From: Ectothiorhodospira sp. BSL-9 | Lineage (GTDB): Bacteria; Pseudomonadota; Gammaproteobacteria; Ectothiorhodospirales; Ectothiorhodospiraceae | Length of the DNA: 64,000 nucleotides | Reading direction: 5' to 3' | Assembly: GCF_001632845.1 (NCBI RefSeq) | Contig: NZ_CP011994.1 | Location: 2,986,001-3,050,000, forward strand | Part shown: one piece after another, positions 44,178 through 52,552 of the stretch | How positions within the stretch are numbered: position 1 is the first letter of the stretch | Layout of the letters: each line of letters begins with the position of its first letter | Notes under the pieces: generated by a model | What the model saw: the letters and a program-made list of their open reading frames with translations, nothing else | Database searches by the model: none | Told to the model about the DNA's origin: nothing | Made by a program: the position numbers and the translations under genes

Positions 44178-45443
44178 GGGAACCTCTATAAATCGTATTT
44201 CCTGAAAAACCCTACCGCTCCGATACGGAAACAGAAATTCATGCTCCATGATCACTCTTGGTAACAAGAAAATTCGGATCTCAAGAGCTCCATTGATGGG
44301 TCTTTCTGGGTCATTATCATCCCATCCCAGGGGCGCCCATGGCCCACCATCGGGCTCATGCGGTGATCCCCTGCAGATAGGTCCAGCGCCTGAGGTTGTA
44401 AACGATGTTGTTCAAAGCGATCTTGACCCGAGCCCGGTCCAGACCGATGGTTCTCACCAGTTGACTACCCATGGCCGCCTGGCTGGCAAAGACGTGCTCC
44501 ACGCGGGCGCGTATTTTGGAGCGGCGCCGGTTGGCGACCTGTTGCCGTTCGTTGAGCGGTCGATTGGCCTGCCCCTTGGTGTGAATGTGGCTGCGATAGC
44601 CCAGAGCGGCCAACGCCTCTTCCCGATCTTTCGATCGGTAGGCGGCATCCCCCCAGAGATCGGCGCTGGTGTTGGTGTCGTCCAGCAAAAAATCCAGCAC
44701 CTGGCTATCGTGGACGCTGGCATCGGTCACCTCGAAATGCCGGACCAGCTTGTGTTTGCGGTCAATGCTGACGTGGTTCTTGTAGCCGTAAAAGGTCTTG
44801 TTGTGCTTCTTGGTCCAGCGGGCGTCACGGTCTTTCTGCCGCAACTGGTGCGGCTTGTCCTCCCAGCCCTCGGGCATCTTCCCCTCCTTGATCGCCTCGT
44901 TCTCCTGGCGGCTGTTACGCTGGCGGGGTGCCTGCACCATGCTCGCGTCCACGATTTGCCCTTGCCGGGCAACAAAGCCTGCAGCCTCGATCTCGCGCAT
45001 CAAGGCACAAAACAGCTCATCCACCAGATCCAACTCCTTGAGCCGTTCCCGAAACAGCCAGACCGTCTTGGCATCCGGCACTCGGCCCTCCGGTTTGAGG
45101 CCCAGGAAACGGCAAAACGAGTAGCGATCACGGATCTGGTACTCCACCTGATCATCCGACAGGTTGTACAGGTGCTGAATCACCAGCACCTTGAACATCA
45201 GCACCACGTCATATGGTTTGCGCCCGGCCTTGCTCTTGCGAGGCTTGTCGTACACCCGGGCCAGAAGCGGCCGAAACGCCTCCCAGTTCACCACCCGGTT
45301 CAGCTTCGGCAGCGGATCGCCCAGCTTCTCCAGCAGGGCGTAGCGTTCGTCCAGGTCAAACAGTCCGGGCATCATGGGCTGCATCGTCACTGTGAGGGCC
45401 TCCCCCTATCATGACGCGGAAGGATGAATTTTTCGAGGTTCCC
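44178..45443 (-). mobile_element. IS5-family insertion sequence with 4-bp target duplication
   Basis: The ends begin with GGGAACCTC at 44178-44186 and its complement at 45435-45443; 14 of the outer 16 positions match. Direct repeats TTTA flank it at 44174-44177 and 45444-45447. Length is 1266 bp with one transposase gene reading leftward. It separates the sulfotransferase gene from the flippase gene. Confidence 0.93.
44356..45390 (-). CDS. IS5-family transposase
   Basis: 344 residues, one frame. The N-terminal part has MPGLFDLDERYALLEKLGDP and RKPYDVVLMFKVLVIQHLYN. The first catalytic Asp is in GQIVDASMVQAPRQRN, the second in LWGDAAYRSKDREE, and the Glu in the C-terminal RARVEHVFA with the Y-x2-R-x3-E-like region of the family. 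There are no internal stops, so it is probably functional. Confidence 0.95.
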   Translation of the reverse strand: MTMQPMMPGLFDLDERYALLEKLGDPLPKLNRVVNWEAFRPLLARVYDKPRKSKAGRKPYDVVLMFKVLVIQHLYNLSDDQVEYQIRDRYSFCRFLGLKPEGRVPDAKTVWLFRERLKELDLVDELFCALMREIEAAGFVARQGQIVDASMVQAPRQRNSRQENEAIKEGKMPEGWEDKPHQLRQKDRDARWTKKHNKTFYGYKNHVSIDRKHKLVRHFEVTDASVHDSQVLDFLLDDTNTSADLWGDAAYRSKDREEALAALGYRSHIHTKGQANRPLNERQQVANRRRSKIRARVEHVFASQAAMGSQLVRTIGLDRARVKIALNNIVYNLRRWTYLQGITA

Positions 45444-45746
45444 TTTAATCGCATGGTGAACTGGTAAGACTTTTGATTACGCTTACCAAGGTTCATGACG
45501 TGATCAACTTTTGAAGATCATTCTTCTCACCAGTGCCGGAGGCAGGATTGTCTTGTGCAACTTGCGACAAGAACTCAAGTAGGTAGTCTGTGACGGCACA
45601 GATATAATGAGTCATGCATTTCCAGTATGTATAGAAAATGGCCTGATGGGATCCGGCATGTGGCACTCCTGAGGACATCATTATCTTTTCATTGAATCTG
45701 CTGCTGATCATCTGCCTCGTCTTCCGTTTCCATATCCGGAATTTTT
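45444..45746. other. AT-rich spacer between the IS5 element and the flippase gene
   Basis: No convincing gene. A 72-codon leftward frame (45493-45711) has a plausible C-terminal-like composition but no recognised similarity or ribosome-binding site. The stretch may be the remains of a gene displaced by the IS. Confidence 0.4.
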
Positions 45747-47126
45747 TTATAAGGTGCGATTTTTAGATGCTCCCGAGTACAAGCCTCTATTGGGGCCGAT
45801 TGCAACACTCTCAATGCCCAGCCTTTTAAACACATAATATCTCAGGATCAGATTCCAGATCAGGAGTGTCATAGCAGTGGAAATTGCCGCACCGTTTAGT
45901 CCGAATGGAGGGATCAGCACAAGATTCATAACAACATTACATACAGCAGCAATCGCCACGCCTCGTACCGTATCTCGCTCGTGCCCAGTCATGTTCAGCA
46001 GCATACCCACTGAACCCATGGCAGCATGAATGAGCTGTCCAATAGCGAGGATACCGAGCGCGAAAACACCAAGGCGATACTCAGCCCCAAACAGCAACTC
46101 TAGCAATGGCCCGCCAAACACTACCATCACGAGGACCGGGGGAAGAGCGAGTAATAGAATAATACGTGCGCTCCTTGTAACTAATCGTTGTAGCCGCGCC
46201 AAGTCATTCTGCGCGTACAAGCGAGCAAAATGTGGTTGCAGTACTTGATTCATGGCGTCCAGGCCGAACACAACCAATGTAGCCACCTGGAGAACAATGC
46301 GGTATACACCGACCTCTTCGTCGGTTCGAATCGTGCCCAGCATGATTATGTCGGTATGGGAATTAATAAGGTGCAGTCCCGCAAGCATAGCGAGCGGCAC
46401 AGCAGCACGGCGCCAATAAGCCGTCTCATACTGGGGCTTCGGGTTTGCGCGTAGCGCTATCGGTCTAGCACGTAGGAGCAATACAACTCCAACCAAAAAA
46501 GCCGCTAACGCCGCTATTCCGTGCAAACCCATTACGCCGGCCGGCGTCAATACCTCTGCGTTCCACCACCACACGACCGCCATAAGCATGGCGAGGAGAA
46601 GCCCGGGGCGCAGTATGCTCTCCGGCAGTTGTCCCAGGACAACACGACGCAGCCCCCTGAGTGCCGCCCCGCGCACATTCCCCAGCGCGATTAATGGCAC
46701 CAGCGCAAACCCTACTACCAAGGTCTGCCAGCGTTGATCACCTAGCCATTCGCTGCCCAGCCAGAATGCCATTCCCCCGATCGTCAACACCACTACAGAA
46801 AAAAAGGTTACAAAGAGGTTGCTCCATCGCCACAGCCCCCGCATGAGTCCCCAGTTAACGTTCGCTTGAGCCTTGGCGGTTTCTCGCACAACAAGCTGCG
46901 GCAAACCAACCTGTGCGGGGATGGCTAGGAGCATGATTAGCGACAGAACGAACGCATAAATACCGTAGCCTTCCGCACCTAAAGTCCTAGCCAGCACGAC
47001 GGCTGTAACGAAAGCTAAGGCTACACTAGCAAGCTTGACACCCATGCTGCCTGCACCGCCTCGGATCAGTTGCTGCCGCAACGTTGCCGTGACAGATTGA
47101 CGTTCGCCCAAGCAATTCTCGTTCAC
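45747..47126 (-). CDS. wzx: Wzx-like oligosaccharide flippase (MATE/MOP superfamily)
   Basis: 459 residues with about fourteen hydrophobic helices. The opening is typical of polysaccharide flippases (GGAGSMGVKLASVALAFVTA, then VLARTLGAEGYGIYAFVLS). It moves the lipid-linked repeat unit to the periplasm before polymerisation. The start is GTG at 47126, overlapping the stop of the truncated ABC gene by GTGA. Its GC is lower than that of the wza-wzc genes. The symbol is by function, since sequence cannot define the substrate. Confidence 0.9.
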   Translation of the reverse strand: MNENCLGERQSVTATLRQQLIRGGAGSMGVKLASVALAFVTAVVLARTLGAEGYGIYAFVLSLIMLLAIPAQVGLPQLVVRETAKAQANVNWGLMRGLWRWSNLFVTFFSVVVLTIGGMAFWLGSEWLGDQRWQTLVVGFALVPLIALGNVRGAALRGLRRVVLGQLPESILRPGLLLAMLMAVVWWWNAEVLTPAGVMGLHGIAALAAFLVGVVLLLRARPIALRANPKPQYETAYWRRAAVPLAMLAGLHLINSHTDIIMLGTIRTDEEVGVYRIVLQVATLVVFGLDAMNQVLQPHFARLYAQNDLARLQRLVTRSARIILLLALPPVLVMVVFGGPLLELLFGAEYRLGVFALGILAIGQLIHAAMGSVGMLLNMTGHERDTVRGVAIAAVCNVVMNLVLIPPFGLNGAAISTAMTLLIWNLILRYYVFKRLGIESVAIGPNRGLYSGASKNRTL

Positions 47127-47509
47127 AGCATGAGGACCAAGGATGAAGCGGGGGCAAGTAACTGCTTGCTGTCGCTGTGGCGGCGCATCTCGATGAAGCG
47201 GTTCATCGCGTAATGGGTGAGGATGCGGAACACGGCGGAGACGAGCATGAGGGTGAACACGGCGCCGCCCAGAGCCATGAGGAAGTTCTGGGTGCTGGTG
47301 AAGCCCAGGCCTTCGTAGAGGCTGGAGAGGACGGCATTGGTGTGCACCACCTCGGGATTACCGAGCACGGCCAGGAAGGGCATGATGGAGGCCACGCCGG
47401 CGGTTTCCAGCAGGGCCATGAGGATGACCATGGCGAGTACGAGGCTGCTGCGGCGGCGTTCTCGGGGGGTGAGTAGGGCCAGGGCCTTGGAGAAGACGGT
47501 GATCAAGGT
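47123..47509 (-). pseudogene. N-terminal fragment of an ABC transporter permease/ATPase (PglK/MsbA-like)
   Basis: About 115 residues are recognisable, beginning near ITVFSKALALLTPRERRR, with two membrane helices (SSLVLAMVILMALLETAGVA and an Ala/Leu-rich one) and the short family motif MRRHS. The frame then ends after SDSKQLLAPASSLVLML. The other membrane helices and the whole ATPase domain are missing. The frame is open upstream to 47989 but that part has no similarity; a REP unit lies at 47551-47574. The stop overlaps the GTG of the flippase gene, so the fragment may still couple translation. The start is probably a TTG or lost. Confidence 0.75.
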
Positions 47510-47550
47510 GTGTGGTCCGGTTTTATTTGGGTTGGGTGCACGCCGCTTTT

Positions 47551-47574
47551 CGCTGGCGGGGCCAGCTCCCACGG
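47551..47574 (-). repeat. REP-like unit
   Basis: CGCTGGCGGGGCCAGCTCCC followed by ACGG is a diverged reverse-oriented copy of the REP family of 28794-32503. It lies between the MarR-type gene and the ABC fragment. Confidence 0.65.
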
Positions 47575-47580
47575 GATCCT

Positions 47581-48000
47581 TTAGGGGGAGGATTTCGGTT
47601 TTGTTTTTACGTCCTCGCCCAGTTCTTTCTTCAACGCTTCGATCTCCCCTTGAATCGCCTCGCATTCCTTTTGCTTGCGCGCCAGGAAGGCGCGGGTGAT
47701 GTGCAGCTTTTCCGTGAGGCCCTTGGGGGTGAGCAGGTAGGCGTAGGCGCGTTTGTTCTGGTTGTTGCGGAAGTTCTCGGCCTTCACCAGGCCCTTGTCG
47801 ATGAGGGCGCGCAGGCTGTAGTGGGTGGCGCCCAGGCTCACGCCCAGCGCTTGTGCCAGTTCCCGCTGGGTGAGCTGGGGGTTGTCGGCCAGCAGGCGCA
47901 GGATCTGCAGGCGAATGGCGTCGCTGGAGTGCCTCAGGATTGGAGCCTTTTGGATGCTGCCTTGCGGGATGTTGCAGTGCTTTGGGCACGCTCCCGCCAT
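47581..48000 (-). CDS. MarR-family EPS-associated transcriptional regulator
   Basis: 139 residues. The winged-helix region (about 25-90) has LQILRLLADNPQLTQRELA and LGVSLGATHYSLRALIDKGL, and is followed by YAYLLTPKGLTEK. A C-terminal coiled coil (EAIQGEIEALKKEL) may dimerise it. This layout matches the EPS-associated MarR subfamily found in exopolysaccharide loci of PEP-CTERM-bearing bacteria. It lies downstream of rfaH and likely controls the locus. Its DNA site cannot be placed by eye. Confidence 0.87.
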   Translation of the reverse strand: MAGACPKHCNIPQGSIQKAPILRHSSDAIRLQILRLLADNPQLTQRELAQALGVSLGATHYSLRALIDKGLVKAENFRNNQNKRAYAYLLTPKGLTEKLHITRAFLARKQKECEAIQGEIEALKKELGEDVKTKPKSSP

Positions 48001-48141
48001 TTCCGCACGTTTTTTTGGGTGCGGATGGAGGCTTGGGTCCGTTCAGGAGGTGAACGGAAGTGTGTTGTGCCCAGTATTGATGGGGGTGGTCGGGATAGCC
48101 AGCGGGTTTAGTTCCAATCTGGAAGTTTTTTTAGGGGGTGG

Positions 48142-48723
48142 TCAAGGGGGATGGGTGACCGTGTGCAGGGGCACAGTCACCGGGTTGTTTTGGCCCAGGA
48201 GGCTCATCATGACGGTCACTCGGTCCTTGGCGCAGCTGGAGATGATGCCGGTCTGGCCGGATAGGGGGCCATCGGCCAGGAGTACGGTGTCGCCGGATTT
48301 GAAGAGGGTGGCCGGGGTGTCGGGGTGCTGCCGTTGCAGGCTGTGTTCCAGGGTGTGGAGTTCCTGGAGGATGTGGGGGGCGATGGTGGCCGGGGTGTGG
48401 CCGAAGCAGATCACCCGGCTCACGCCGCTGGTGCTGCGCACGGGGGCGATGCTCTGCTGGTGGTGCGCGGGGCTGAAGAAGGCGTAGCGCGGGAAGTAGG
48501 CTTCCTGCACGCGGGTCCAGCGGCGCTGGCGGCGTTTCCAGCAGGCCAGCAGGGGCAGGTAGGTGTGGTAGCCCTGCTCTGCCAGGTGGTTGACGGCCAG
48601 GTGTTCCTGGCGGGGCTTGGTTTGCACCACGTACCAGGGGGTGCCGGTGTTGAAGTCCCGGGGTTGGGGGTGGGCATCGCGGGCCCTGGCGGGGGTGGCG
48701 GTGGGGCTTGAGGTCATGGGCAT
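48142..48723 (-). CDS. rfaH: RfaH-like transcription antiterminator (NusG paralogue)
   Basis: 193 residues. The N-terminal NGN domain starts PWYVVQTKPRQEHLAVNHL and includes YLPLLACWKRRQRRW and YFPRYAFF. The C-terminal KOW-like part has FKSGDTVLLADGPLSGQTG. It should travel with RNA polymerase and prevent early termination in long polysaccharide operons. The ATG overlaps the stop of the transferase gene in TGATG. No ops element (GGCGGTAGC) was seen in the leader upstream of wza, so recruitment may use another sequence. Confidence 0.85.
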   Translation of the reverse strand: MPMTSSPTATPARARDAHPQPRDFNTGTPWYVVQTKPRQEHLAVNHLAEQGYHTYLPLLACWKRRQRRWTRVQEAYFPRYAFFSPAHHQQSIAPVRSTSGVSRVICFGHTPATIAPHILQELHTLEHSLQRQHPDTPATLFKSGDTVLLADGPLSGQTGIISSCAKDRVTVMMSLLGQNNPVTVPLHTVTHPP

Positions 48724-50288
48724 CAGGACTCTCCTTCTGTCTTGACGCTTTTCCGTGGGGGCTGGGCCAGCCAGTCCATGTCCCGTTCCTGGCCATCCAC
48801 GATCAGGCCGCGCTGGACGAAGGCGTGGGCCTCGAACACCAGGGTGCAGGCCTTGTGGTTGCGCCGGTCGAGGCGGCGCTGTCTGGCGTGGCTAGCCAGG
48901 CGTTCCTTGCGGGGGTCGTTGTCGTGCTTGCGGACGGTGAGGGCCCGCACGGTGAGCCCCTGGTGGATGCTCAGCTTGATCTTCAGGGCCCGGGTGTAGC
49001 GGGTCACGGCATCGGAGTTGGCTTCTTCGTCTTCCAGGGGGATGTCCACCAGGGCGAAGCGGGTGCCGGCGTCGGGGGTGTCGGGCGCGTGTTCATACAC
49101 CCGCAGGCAGAAGGTTTCGCTGGGGTCCAGTTCCTCGGCCAGGGCGCGCATGAGGGCCCTGGGGTCGCGGGCGGCCTCGTTGCCGATGTAAATGCCGGAG
49201 GTGGTGGCGGGGATGAGCGCCATGCGGGTGTGCAGCCGCCGCAGGGCGGGAATCACCCGCCAGGGGCGCACGGTCAGGTAGAAGTATCCGGCAAACAGCA
49301 CCAGGAAGATCATCAGCATGATCCAGTCCGGCATGCCCATGCCCAGCAGCATCAGGCCGGTGCAGGCCAGGGTGAGGTGCAGCAGGGTGATCACGACCAC
49401 CGCGTGGTCCACCCGGAAGCCGGCCCGTTGCAGCAGGTGGTGCAGGTGGCTGCGGTCCGGCGTGAAGGGGGATTTGCCCAGCCACAGGCGGCGCAGGATC
49501 ACGCTGAGGGTGTCCAGCAGCGGGATGGCGAATAGCCAGACGGCGGCCACCGGCTGGATCACGGCCTCTGGGGCCTGGGAGAGGTCCACCAGGATCCAGG
49601 CGAACAGCAGGCCCAGCAGCATGCTGCCGTTGTCGCCCATGAACACCAGGGCTTGGGGCTGGCCGTTGTGGCGCAGGTTGAAGTACAGAAAACCCGCCAG
49701 CCCGCCCATCAGGCACAGCACCAGCACGTAGTAGGGGGAGCCGCCGTCCAGGGCGATGAGCACGGCGATCAGGGCCATGGTGATGAAGGACAGGGCCCCG
49801 GCCAGGCCGTCGATGCCATCCATCATGTTGAGGGCGTTGATGCCGCCCACGGTGGCGAATACGGTGAACGGGATGGCCATGAGGCCCAGCACCAGCGGGA
49901 TGCCGAACAGCAGCGGGCCCAGGTCGTGGAGGATGATGCCGGCTCCCAGGGTCATCACCAGGGCCACTCCCAGCTGTATGAGCAGGCGGATGCGGAAGTT
50001 GAGGCGGATCAGGTCATCAATGAGGCCGGTCATGAAGAGGGTGAACCCGGCCAGGGCCATGAGCAGCCACTGGGGCCGCAGTTCCGGGTGAGTATGGTCG
50101 AGGATGATCACGCCCAGGGCGAAGGCGCCGAGGATGCCGAAGCCGCCCACGAAGGGGGTGCTGCGTTTGTGCAGCTTGTGGTCTCCGGGGTGGTCCACCA
50201 GGCCGCAGGCCTCCGAGAAGGCCATGGCCAGCCGGATGGCGGCCACGGACAACAGCGCGGCAGCGGCGATGATCAGCAGATCGAGCAC
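48723..50288 (-). CDS. WecA-like glycan-initiating transferase with C-terminal cytoplasmic extension
   Basis: 521 residues. The first about 345 form the polytopic undecaprenyl-phosphate sugar-1-phosphate transferase: DHPGDHKLHKRSTPFVGG, NALNMMDGIDGLA, FMGDNGSMLLG and DRSHLHHLL are all present. The last about 170 residues (from about RVIPALRRLHTRM) are a soluble basic domain with no recognised family, absent from the homologue at 26643-27836. The enzyme would load the first sugar of the polymer. It sits between wzc and rfaH, overlapping rfaH by 1 nt. Confidence 0.9.
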   Translation of the reverse strand: MLDLLIIAAAALLSVAAIRLAMAFSEACGLVDHPGDHKLHKRSTPFVGGFGILGAFALGVIILDHTHPELRPQWLLMALAGFTLFMTGLIDDLIRLNFRIRLLIQLGVALVMTLGAGIILHDLGPLLFGIPLVLGLMAIPFTVFATVGGINALNMMDGIDGLAGALSFITMALIAVLIALDGGSPYYVLVLCLMGGLAGFLYFNLRHNGQPQALVFMGDNGSMLLGLLFAWILVDLSQAPEAVIQPVAAVWLFAIPLLDTLSVILRRLWLGKSPFTPDRSHLHHLLQRAGFRVDHAVVVITLLHLTLACTGLMLLGMGMPDWIMLMIFLVLFAGYFYLTVRPWRVIPALRRLHTRMALIPATTSGIYIGNEAARDPRALMRALAEELDPSETFCLRVYEHAPDTPDAGTRFALVDIPLEDEEANSDAVTRYTRALKIKLSIHQGLTVRALTVRKHDNDPRKERLASHARQRRLDRRNHKACTLVFEAHAFVQRGLIVDGQERDMDWLAQPPRKSVKTEGES

Positions 50289-50308
50289 GTTCTGTCTCCT
50301 TTACAGAC

Positions 50309-52552
50309 TCACGACCGATAGCCGTAGCGATACACGTGGCCGCGATACCCGTAGCGGTAGCGCTGGCGGTTGACGTCCAGGTCGTTGAAGATCACGCCCT
50401 TCACGCTCACCCCGGCCTGGGAGAGGCGCTTGACCGATTGTTCGATCTCCTGAATGGGGTGCCGCCCTGCCCTGGCCACCAGCAGGGTGGCGCCGCCCAG
50501 GTTGCGGGCGATGATGGCGGCGTCGGACACGGCCAGGATGGGCGGGGCATCCACGATGACGATGTCGAACCTGTCCGTGAGGCTGTCCAGCAGGCTGCTG
50601 AACCGCTCGTGCATGAGCAGTTCCGAGGGGTTGGGCGGGATCTGGCCGGTGGTGATCACCTGGAGGCCTTCCTGCGGGGTGTGGCGGATGATCCGCGTCA
50701 GTTCGCTGGTGCCGGCGATGTATTCGGTCACGCCGGGTTCCCGGGCCAGGGCGAACTCCCGATGCAGGTGGCCCTTGCGCAGGTCGGCGTCCACCAGCAC
50801 CACGGTCTTGCCGGACTGGGCCAGGACCACGCCCAGGTTCTTGGAGATGAAGCTCTTGCCCACTTGCTGGGAGGGGCCGGTGATGAGCAGGGAGCCGCGG
50901 GCGGCGTCCAGCAGGGCGAAATGGATGGTGGTGCGCAGGCTGCGCAGGCTTTCCACGGCGTCGTCGTCGGGGTGGGTGGTGGCCAGCAGTTCACTGGAGA
51001 GACGACCCCGGCGCAGTTGCCGGGAGAGGGTTTCTTCGGCCTTGCTGTGGGGCACGGTGGCGTACACGGGCAGGCCCAGCTGTTTTTCGATGGTTTCCGG
51101 GTCTTCCACCACCACGCGCAGCACCCGGATGAGGAACACCAGGCCCAGGCCGGCCATGAGGCCGAGGATGCCGCTGATGAGGATGATGCGGTTCTGGCTG
51201 GGGGCCACGGGGCTGCCGGAGACCACGGCGGAGTCGATGATGCGGGCGTCGCCCACGGTGCCGGCCCGGGCCACGCGCAATTGCTGGGCGCTGTGCAGCA
51301 GGCCGGTGTAGAGGGCGGTGGACACTTCCACGTCGCGGCGCAGGCGCAGGGCGGTCTGCTGGGTGTCGGGCAGTTCGGCCACCTGCCCTTCCAGCTGGGT
51401 GCGTCGGCTGCCGAGGCGCTGGATCTGGGCATCCAGGGCCATCATGCGGGGGTGTTCGGCGGTGAATCGCTGGCGCAGTTCTTCCCTTTGCTGCTGGAGG
51501 CGGATGGTGTCGTTTTCCACCTCGACGATGGAGCTCAGCACGCTGCGGGTTTCCATGGTGAGGTCCACGGAGCCGCGGGTTTGTCGGTAGTTGTTGTAGG
51601 CGGCTTCGGCGGCGTCCAGCTGGCTTTTGAGCAGGGGGAGCTGGGTTTCCAGGAACATCAGGGTGTTTTCCGCCTCGGCGGAGCGGTGTTCCACGTTCTG
51701 GCGCACGTAGGCGTTCATGATCTCGTCCAGCACCGTGGGCAGGCTGGCGCGGTCGGGGCCGCGCAGGGCCAGTTCCAGCATGCCAGACCCTCCCCTGCCC
51801 CGCTCCAGCACTTCGAACTGGCCTCGCAGGGCGTTGATGGCGGCGCCCCGGCTGCGCCGGGTGACGGTGAACTCCGTGCCGGGGCGGGCGTGCAGTTCGG
51901 AGATGAAGATGTGCATGTCGCTGCCGGTGGCGGGTTCTCCCACCCGACCGGTGACCAGGATGCGACCGCTGGCGTCCCGCAGGCTGTAGGTGCCGTTCTC
52001 GCCGGTGATCAGGGTCACGCGCTGGCCGGTGCGCTCGGGGGGCACGTCCAGCCTTTCCACGTGGATGCGCTCGCCGCCCCAGGCGTAGCGCTGCAGGCCG
52101 AACCGGGGGCTGGCCAGGTCGCTGCCGCCGTGGCGGCGGGCGAAGGCGTCGCCGAACACGGGGGGGTATACGGGCTGGGCGTGGATTTCCAGGGCCAGGC
52201 GGTCCACCACGCGACCGAGGATCATGCGCGAGCGCAGGATTTCCAGTTCGGCGCTCACGGTGACGTTGTCGGACATGATGGCCTGTACGTCCTGCAGGGC
52301 GCTGATGCTCTTGCCCTTTTCCTCCACCTGCAGGAGGGCGTCGGCCCGGTAGATGGGGGTCGCGGTGAAGGCGCTGAAGAGGCCGCCGCTCAATGCCAGG
52401 GCGGTGATGGCGGCGATGAGCCATTTGTAGTGCAGGACGGTGGAGATGAGTTCGCCCAGGTCGATGGTGTCGTCATCGTCTTCTGGCGCGGCGGGTGAAT
52501 GGCCCAGGTGGGGGGGTTCGTTGATGGAGGTGGGCGGCGGGGGACGGTTCAT
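50309..52552 (-). CDS. wzc: Wzc-type polysaccharide co-polymerase and tyrosine autokinase
   Basis: 747 residues from the ATG at 52552, which overlaps the wza stop in TGATG; the much longer frame upstream is the shadow of wza. There is an N-terminal Wzz domain with one membrane helix (KWLIAAITALALSGGLFSA), a periplasmic coiled coil, then the second helix near SQNRIILISGILGLMAGLGL. The cytoplasmic BY-kinase domain has Walker A TGPSQQVGKSF (about 558-568), Walker A' VLVDADLRKG and Walker B IVIVDAPP. The tail is tyrosine-rich (RYRYGYRGHVYRYGYRS), the expected autophosphorylation cluster. It sets chain length and export with Wza; the LMW phosphatases in this window are candidate antagonists. Confidence 0.95.
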   Translation of the reverse strand: MNRPPPPTSINEPPHLGHSPAAPEDDDDTIDLGELISTVLHYKWLIAAITALALSGGLFSAFTATPIYRADALLQVEEKGKSISALQDVQAIMSDNVTVSAELEILRSRMILGRVVDRLALEIHAQPVYPPVFGDAFARRHGGSDLASPRFGLQRYAWGGERIHVERLDVPPERTGQRVTLITGENGTYSLRDASGRILVTGRVGEPATGSDMHIFISELHARPGTEFTVTRRSRGAAINALRGQFEVLERGRGGSGMLELALRGPDRASLPTVLDEIMNAYVRQNVEHRSAEAENTLMFLETQLPLLKSQLDAAEAAYNNYRQTRGSVDLTMETRSVLSSIVEVENDTIRLQQQREELRQRFTAEHPRMMALDAQIQRLGSRRTQLEGQVAELPDTQQTALRLRRDVEVSTALYTGLLHSAQQLRVARAGTVGDARIIDSAVVSGSPVAPSQNRIILISGILGLMAGLGLVFLIRVLRVVVEDPETIEKQLGLPVYATVPHSKAEETLSRQLRRGRLSSELLATTHPDDDAVESLRSLRTTIHFALLDAARGSLLITGPSQQVGKSFISKNLGVVLAQSGKTVVLVDADLRKGHLHREFALAREPGVTEYIAGTSELTRIIRHTPQEGLQVITTGQIPPNPSELLMHERFSSLLDSLTDRFDIVIVDAPPILAVSDAAIIARNLGGATLLVARAGRHPIQEIEQSVKRLSQAGVSVKGVIFNDLDVNRQRYRYGYRGHVYRYGYRS

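Noticed and set aside
45493-45711. A 72-codon leftward frame next to the IS5 element
   Set aside because: No ribosome-binding site and no recognisable similarity; treated as spacer or gene remains.
50336-52498. A 720-codon rightward open frame
   Set aside because: It is antisense to wzc, has a Gly/Val/His-rich composition and no family features. High GC makes long antisense frames common here.
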